Of a stretch of 11,179 bases of DNA, positions 6,294 through 11,179 are shown piece by piece. A model generated the notes under the pieces. It made no database searches, was not told where the DNA came from, and worked only from the letters and a program-made list of their open reading frames with translations. Both the position numbers and the translations under genes were made by a program. How positions within the stretch are numbered: position 1 is the stretch's first letter; every line of letters starts with the position of its first letter. Origin of the DNA: Actinomycetota bacterium (lineage in GTDB: Bacteria > Actinomycetota > Acidimicrobiia > Acidimicrobiales > BP-101); NCBI GenBank assembly GCA_030838265.1, contig JAUTXA010000233.1:1-11179 (forward strand), written 5' to 3'.

Positions 6294-7808
6294 ATGAAGC
6301 GACTGTTGGAGCGTCTGGGGAAGCCGAGCGTCGAGCTCTACATCGGCCTCATGTTCGCGGCATCCGTCCTGCTCATGGTCTCAGTCGTGGGAGTCATCTG
6401 GGCCGGTCACGGTGGCCCGGGCGGAGGCGACACCACGACGCTGGCCGCCGGTCAGGCCCGCAAGGGCACCAAGAACACGACCCTCGACACGACGGCCGAC
6501 GGGAGCACGACCGAAAGCACCTTGGCCGACGGATCTGTCGTCGGCGGTCCGGGCAGCGCGAGCGGGACGGGCAAGAAGAAGGCGTCGGGTGGGTCGGGCA
6601 CGACCTCGGACACGCTCCCCAGCACGCCGGGCGCCGACCGCACCGGCCTGTCGAACACCACGGTGAAGTGGGGCGTCCACGCCCCCGAGACCTTCGGCAG
6701 CATCCCCGTCAACTTCGCCAAGGACCCGCTCCAAGGCGTGGCCAACTACGTCGCCTACATCAACGACAAGATGGGCGGCATCAACGGTCGGAAGATCGAC
6801 TACCAGCACTTCAACGATCAGTACACCGTCCAGGGGGCCAACAGCGCGGCCGACATGATGGTCGACGAGTTCAAGCCCTTCTTCGGATCGGGCACGCTCG
6901 GTGTCGACCAGGTCGCCATCGTGGCGGCCCGGGCCAAGGCCCGGCACATGCCCTACATCGCGGGTGGTGGATCCGAGATCGCCTTCAAGGACATGGGTCT
7001 CTTCCAGGTCGGCGTCAGCTACGACACCCACTTGTCCAAGCTGGCCGACTTCCTGGGCAAGGAGATCCACCGCACGGGCTCGCCTTACTTCGGGCTCACC
7101 AAGGTCGGCGTCACCAGGCTCGACTCCGACTACATCAAGCCGTCGGTCGAGAGCACCTTCCGATCCGCCCTCACCCGAAACGGGCTCTCGCTGGTGAAGG
7201 TCGTCACCGTCATCAAGCCGACCGACCAGACCGACTACAGCAAGCAGATCTCCGACCTCAAGGGGGCCAGCGTCCAGATCCTGGTTCCGGCCCAGGACCC
7301 GCTCACCACGTCCCGCGAGGTCCAGGAGTGCGTCTCGCAGCAGTGCACGTGGAAGTGGACCATCTCTGACTTCGCCCACGACTCCAACACCGCCCTCAAG
7401 CTCATGCGGGGCAGCTGGAACGGGTACTACGGCCTGTCCGGCAGCTGCTACTACACCAATGCGGCAGCCGGCGACCCCGCCAAGTGCGGCTCGCTGAAGC
7501 AGGCCCACGAAGAGTGGGTGGCGGTCTCCGACGAGCAGAGCTGGCAGGAGCAGGGCCAGGGCGGCATCGCCGGCTACCAGCTGGTGCACTTCTGGCTCAA
7601 GGCCCTGAAGGATGCCGGCGCCGACGTCACCAGAGAGAAGTTCGTGGCCGCCCTCAAGACCTACAACGGTTACAGCGACCTGGTCAGCGGGCCCATCACG
7701 TTCGCGGGCAAGAGCACCTACGAGCACGGCGCCGAGAAGATGGTCGTCTGGCAAGCAGGGGTCGACGCCTGGTCGCAGGCCGGGCCCGGCTTCGTCGACT
7801 CGTTCTAG
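6294..7808 (+). CDS. Liv/HAAT-type ABC transporter solute-binding protein, membrane-anchored
   Basis: A 504-residue extracellular binding protein of the LivK-like (Peripla_BP_6, type I fold) family, which captures branched-chain amino acids, amides, urea or related compounds. A basic N-terminus (MKRLLERLGK) is followed by one hydrophobic segment (about 15-37), then a flexible linker rich in Gly, Ser, Thr, Ala and Asp (about 38-120), then the binding domain from about 121 (VKWGVHAPETFG, later NDKMGGINGRKIDY and VGVTRLDSDYIKPSVESTF). There is no lipobox Cys and no clear signal-peptidase site, so it is probably held by an uncleaved anchor and not by a lipid as is usual in Gram-positives. Four cysteines sit as two close pairs, C346/C351 and C385/C398, probably disulfides. 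The family is usually about 380-420 residues; the extra length is the linker. It is followed after 9 nt by the ATPase gene of the same transporter. The ligand is not deducible. Confidence 0.9.
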   Translation: MKRLLERLGKPSVELYIGLMFAASVLLMVSVVGVIWAGHGGPGGGDTTTLAAGQARKGTKNTTLDTTADGSTTESTLADGSVVGGPGSASGTGKKKASGGSGTTSDTLPSTPGADRTGLSNTTVKWGVHAPETFGSIPVNFAKDPLQGVANYVAYINDKMGGINGRKIDYQHFNDQYTVQGANSAADMMVDEFKPFFGSGTLGVDQVAIVAARAKARHMPYIAGGGSEIAFKDMGLFQVGVSYDTHLSKLADFLGKEIHRTGSPYFGLTKVGVTRLDSDYIKPSVESTFRSALTRNGLSLVKVVTVIKPTDQTDYSKQISDLKGASVQILVPAQDPLTTSREVQECVSQQCTWKWTISDFAHDSNTALKLMRGSWNGYYGLSGSCYYTNAAAGDPAKCGSLKQAHEEWVAVSDEQSWQEQGQGGIAGYQLVHFWLKALKDAGADVTREKFVAALKTYNGYSDLVSGPITFAGKSTYEHGAEKMVVWQAGVDAWSQAGPGFVDSF

Positions 7809-7817
7809 GCGACGACC

Positions 7818-9413
7818 ATGGCCCGACGCACCGAAGCGGCGCCGCTCCTCCAGTGTGAGGAGGTCTCCGTGCAGTTCGGTGGATTGCGCGCTCTCGACAA
7901 CGTCACCCTCGAGGTGCGCCCCGGCGAGATCGTCGGTCTCATCGGGCCCAACGGGGCGGGCAAGACCACCCTCATGGAGTGCATCTCGGGCTTCCAGCCC
8001 GTGACGTCGGGACGCATCACGTACGAGGGCACCGACCTGCGGCCGCTCGTGCCGGGGAAGCGCGCTGGCCTCGGCATCGGCCGCACCCTGCAGAACGTCC
8101 GTCTCTTCCCCTACCTCACGATCGTCGACAACCTGCGCATCGCCCTGCACCGCCACGGCAAGGGCAACGCCCTGGCCCACGCCTTCCGGCTTCCCTCGGT
8201 CGTCAAGGAGGAAGCCGAGCTGCTGCAGCGGGCCGAGGCGTTGGTCGAGCTGTTGGGGATGCAGGCCTTCTCCGAGAAGTACGCGTCGGAGATGAGCTAC
8301 GGCACCCTCCGCCTCCTCGAGCTCGGCTGCATGCTCGCCCTCGAGCCCCGCTTCCTGTTGCTCGACGAGCCCGCCTCGGGCATCAGTCAGAAGGAGACCG
8401 AGGCCCTCGCCCCGCTCCTGCGCAACATCAAGCAGCAGACGGGCGCCACCATCCTGCTGATCGAGCACGACATGCCGCTCATCATGAGCCTGACCGACTG
8501 GATCTACGTGCTCGACGCCGGTCAGAACCTGGCCGAGGGGACACCCGCCGAGATCCAGGCCAACTCCGAGGTCATCGAGGCCTACCTGGGGACGCCGACC
8601 GAGCAGCGCAAGGTGGCGGCCACCGCCTCCCATTCCCAGAACGGGTCGCAGCCGGCGGCCGGCGAGGTGCTGCTCGAGCTCGAGGGTGTCGACGTCCTGT
8701 ACGACAAGGTGCAGGTCCTCTACGACATCGACTTCTGCGTGCGGCGGGGCGAGCGGGTGGCGCTCCTCGGCACAAACGGCGCCGGCAAGTCGACGATCCT
8801 CAAGGTGGCGTCGGGGCTCAAGGAGGCGGTTCGGGGGTCGGTGCGGTGGATGGGCGAGGACGTCAGCAAGCTGCCAGCCGAGCGCCTCGTCCGCCTGGGC
8901 CTGGGCCACGTGCCCGGAGGCCGGGGTCTGTTCCCGACCCTGAGCGTGGGCGAGAACCTGCAGATGGGCGGCTACATCTACTCCGACCGGTCGCAGGTGC
9001 AGGCCGAGATCGAGCGCGTGATCGAGTACTTCCCCTGGATCCGCGACCGCCTCAACCAGGCCGCGGGCACCCTCTCGGGCGGCGAGCAGCAGCAGTTGGC
9101 CACTGCCCGCGCCCTCATCTCTCGCCCCGACGTCCTGCTCATCGACGAGCTCTCGCTCGGCCTGGCGCCGATCGTCGTCGAGCGCCTCATGGAGACCGTG
9201 CAACGGCTGCACGAACAGGAAGGCCTCACCATCGTGATCGTCGAGCAGCAGGCGACGTTCGCCTTGGGCTACACCGACCGGGCCTACTTCCTCGAGAAGG
9301 GCGAGGTCAGGTACGAGGGTCCCTCGGCCGGGCTGCTCGACCGGCCCGACCTGCTTCGCTCGGTCTTCCTGGCCGGCGCCTCGGCCGGCTTCAGCGAGGC
9401 GGCGTCGGCATGA
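7818..9413 (+). CDS. Fused Liv-type ABC transporter ATPase (LivG-LivF fusion)
   Basis: A 531-residue protein holding two complete ATPase domains that are usually separate subunits. The first (about 10-255) is LivG-like: Walker A GPNGAGKTT (43-51), Walker B D183/E184, H-loop H217 in IEHDM. Its signature reads MSYGT (159-163), and the following helix is RLLELGCML where QRRLEIARAL is usual. The second (about 285-520) is LivF-like: Walker A GTNGAGKST (318-326), signature LSGGE (419-423), Walker B D443/E444, and Q477 in VEQQ where most ABC proteins have the H-loop His; Gln there is normal for LivF. A polar linker (about 256-283, SHSQNGSQPAAGE) joins them. It powers uptake through the fused permease encoded next, whose ATG overlaps this stop as ATGA (9410-9413). 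The start ATG 7818 has only a weak ribosome site and may rely on coupling to the binding-protein gene 9 nt upstream. Confidence 0.94.
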   Translation: MARRTEAAPLLQCEEVSVQFGGLRALDNVTLEVRPGEIVGLIGPNGAGKTTLMECISGFQPVTSGRITYEGTDLRPLVPGKRAGLGIGRTLQNVRLFPYLTIVDNLRIALHRHGKGNALAHAFRLPSVVKEEAELLQRAEALVELLGMQAFSEKYASEMSYGTLRLLELGCMLALEPRFLLLDEPASGISQKETEALAPLLRNIKQQTGATILLIEHDMPLIMSLTDWIYVLDAGQNLAEGTPAEIQANSEVIEAYLGTPTEQRKVAATASHSQNGSQPAAGEVLLELEGVDVLYDKVQVLYDIDFCVRRGERVALLGTNGAGKSTILKVASGLKEAVRGSVRWMGEDVSKLPAERLVRLGLGHVPGGRGLFPTLSVGENLQMGGYIYSDRSQVQAEIERVIEYFPWIRDRLNQAAGTLSGGEQQQLATARALISRPDVLLIDELSLGLAPIVVERLMETVQRLHEQEGLTIVIVEQQATFALGYTDRAYFLEKGEVRYEGPSAGLLDRPDLLRSVFLAGASAGFSEAASA

Positions 9414-11179
9414 ACGAGCTCCTCGGCTTCCTCGCCATCGGCGTCTCTCGTGGCTTCGTCTACGGTCTCCTCGCCCTCGGCATCGTGTTGATCTACAAGG
9501 GCAGCCGCACCATCAACTTCGCCCACCCGTACTTCGGTCTGCTGGCCGCCTTCCTGTGCTGGTGGATGACCGACCGCGCCGGCTTTCTGCCCTTCGCCGC
9601 CGGCAGCCGACCCCGATTCGCGCTGGCGGCCCTCATCGCCATCGGGCTGGTGGCCCTCAACGGCTACGGGATAGAGCACAGCATGATGCGCCGGCTCCGC
9701 GGCTCGCCCCGGCTGGTGATGCTGGTCGCGACCATCGCCCTGGCCCAGGGCACGGTGGGCATCGTCACCCTGCTGTTCAACCGTGATCAGGACGCGGCCA
9801 ACACGTCGCGCACCCTCCCGGCCCTGCTCCACGTGTCGTTCACGGTGGGCAACCGGGTCGTGACGGGGGCCGACATCCAGGTCTTCCTGACCGTCGCCAT
9901 CGTCGGCATCTGCGGCGGCCTGTTCTTCCGCCTCAGCAAGTTCGGCGTGGGCATCCGGGCCGCGGCCGAGAACGGCGAGGCGGCTCGCCTCCTCGGCATC
10001 TCGATCGACCGGGTGTCGACTTTCACCTGGGTCGTGGGCTCGATCCTGGCGGCCATCGCCGGCATCCTCATCACCGAGGTCCGCAACTCGCTCGACATCG
10101 CCACCCTGTCGACCGGCTTCCTGGTGCGGGGCCTGGCCGCCGCCCTCGTCGGGGGTCTCACCAGCCTGCCGGGGGCCATCATCGGCGGGCTGGTCGTCGG
10201 CCTGGCCGAGTCGCTCATCCAGTGGCAGTTCAGTGCCCCTGGCGTGCCCGAGACGATCCTGTTCGTCGTGGTGCTCGTGGTGCTCCTCGTCCGCCCCGGC
10301 GGCCTCTTCGGCCAGCGGGAGGAGACCGAGGACAAGGTCTCGTTCGTTCCCACCATCCGCCAGCTGCCCGCCCGTCTTCGCGGGACGGCCGGCGACCTCG
10401 GCACCCGCTACCTGGCCGCCCTAGTCGTGATCTTCATGTGCCTGCTCAGCCTGGTGACCGGGCCCTCGGTCAACGGAATCTTCATCAGCGTCGTGGTCTT
10501 CGCCATCGTCGGTGTCAGCCTCACCGTCCTCATGGGGTTCAGCGGCCAGATCTCGCTCGGCCACTGGGGCCTGGCGGGCGTCGGCGCCTTCACCTTGGCC
10601 GACCTGTTCACCCGCCTGCATGTGCCTTACCTCATCGCCCTCCCCGCGTCGTTCGTCATGGGCATGATCGTCGCTCTCATCATCGGGTTCTCGGCGCTGC
10701 GCATCCGCGGCCTCTACCTGGCCATCGCCACCCTCGCTTTCAATCTGGCCGCCGAGGTGTTCATCTTCCGGTCGCAGATCGTCGGGCGCTCGACGCGCGG
10801 CGTGCAGATCACGCCACCCAAGCTGGGGCCCTTCGACCTGTACTCCCCGAGCCACCGACCCCTTTTCTTCTTGTCGGTCATCTGCCTCGGACTGTCGCTG
10901 GTCCTGGCCCGGAACCTGGCCCGCTCCCGCTCCGGTCGAGGCTTCTTCGCCATCAGAGAGAACGAGAAGGCGGCCGCCACCCTCGGGGTCGAGCTGACCC
11001 GCTACAAGCTGCTGGCCTTCGCCGTCTCCGGCGGCATCGCCGCTCTCGCCGGCGCCATCGCCGCCACCCAGCTCGGCCAAGCCGCCGCCGGCGACTGGGA
11101 CACGGGCCGTTCGCTCTTGCTCGTCGCCATGGTCATGATCGGCGGGCTCGGGTCGCTGTCGGGTGCCATCCTCGGCTCG
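9410..11179 (+). CDS. Fused Liv-type ABC transporter permease (LivH-LivM fusion), 3' end outside window
   Basis: An open frame of 590 codons without a stop runs to the right edge. The first part (about 1-295) is LivH-like: NELLGFLAIGVSRGFVYGLLALGIVLIY at the N-terminus opens the first membrane helix (given here as its start NELLGFL), and the ATPase-contacting loop is AENGEAARLLGIS (186-198) followed by helices ending in RPGGLFGQ (295-302). A charged linker (about 303-335) leads to a LivM-like part: GFSGQISLGH (376-385), the contacting loop RENEKAAATLGV (516-527) and a final hydrophobic stretch with MIGGLGSLSGAILGS. Each half belongs to the BPD_transp_2 family, which forms the membrane channel for branched-chain amino acids and related solutes. 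A normal LivM would need only a few tens more residues, so most of the gene is present. The start overlaps the ATPase stop by ATGA, supporting co-expression at equal ratio. Confidence 0.93.
   Translation, partial: MNELLGFLAIGVSRGFVYGLLALGIVLIYKGSRTINFAHPYFGLLAAFLCWWMTDRAGFLPFAAGSRPRFALAALIAIGLVALNGYGIEHSMMRRLRGSPRLVMLVATIALAQGTVGIVTLLFNRDQDAANTSRTLPALLHVSFTVGNRVVTGADIQVFLTVAIVGICGGLFFRLSKFGVGIRAAAENGEAARLLGISIDRVSTFTWVVGSILAAIAGILITEVRNSLDIATLSTGFLVRGLAAALVGGLTSLPGAIIGGLVVGLAESLIQWQFSAPGVPETILFVVVLVVLLVRPGGLFGQREETEDKVSFVPTIRQLPARLRGTAGDLGTRYLAALVVIFMCLLSLVTGPSVNGIFISVVVFAIVGVSLTVLMGFSGQISLGHWGLAGVGAFTLADLFTRLHVPYLIALPASFVMGMIVALIIGFSALRIRGLYLAIATLAFNLAAEVFIFRSQIVGRSTRGVQITPPKLGPFDLYSPSHRPLFFLSVICLGLSLVLARNLARSRSGRGFFAIRENEKAAATLGVELTRYKLLAFAVSGGIAALAGAIAATQLGQAAAGDWDTGRSLLLVAMVMIGGLGSLSGAILGS

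Noticed and set aside
6381..9212. Very long open frame on the - strand (943 codons) opposite the binding protein and fused ATPase genes
   Set aside because: It lies fully antisense to two genes with clear families, and its translation is a low-complexity mix of Gly, Arg, Leu, Val, Glu and Asp with no motif. In high-GC DNA, antisense frames stay open because stop codons are rare in that phase.
9787..10404. 205-codon - strand frame opposite the fused permease
   Set aside because: It is Arg/Pro/Thr-rich with no domain, and the + strand frame there encodes an obvious permease with BPD_transp_2 motifs.

Overview
The window is very GC-rich, densely packed, and every supported gene is on the + strand. 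Codon use (third positions mostly G/C), ATGA stop/start overlaps and the gene families point to a high-GC actinobacterium. A lineage such as the Acidimicrobiia is plausible because of its compact Liv-type transporters, but that is an inference from style and not from a marker gene.

Layout from left to right. (1) 1-1418: the 3' part of an alpha-E domain gene overlapping a complete transglutaminase-like protease gene. This pair normally follows a circularly permuted ATP-grasp gene and often lies near the proteasome-like Anbu protease; those partners would be upstream, outside the window. (2) 1496-5120: two overlapping genes for full-length half-transporters (membrane domain plus ATPase domain), most likely one heterodimeric ABC exporter. 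The second subunit has a degenerate signature motif. (3) 5131-5178: a long imperfect inverted repeat in the only gap between the exporter and the next gene. (4) 5215-6219: a DUF2786 protein of unknown function. (5) 6294-11179: a branched-chain amino acid/amide (Liv/HAAT-type) uptake system. It is reduced from the usual five genes to three: a membrane-anchored solute-binding protein, a fused double ATPase (LivG-LivF type) and a fused double permease (LivH-LivM type). The permease runs off the right edge.

How they work together: the binding protein captures a small amphipathic substrate outside the membrane, the fused permease forms the channel and the fused ATPase drives it; overlaps of 4 nt or gaps of 9 nt support one operon. 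The exporter subunits are translationally coupled by a 17-nt overlap. Whether the exporter is functionally tied to the alpha-E/transglutaminase peptide-handling cluster 77 nt upstream is open. I see no RNA genes, insertion sequences, CRISPR arrays or phage genes. No clearly new defence or biosynthetic system is visible. The most unusual items are the inverted repeat at 5131-5178, the non-lipoprotein anchor of the binding protein, and the compaction of the uptake system with its altered ATPase signature.
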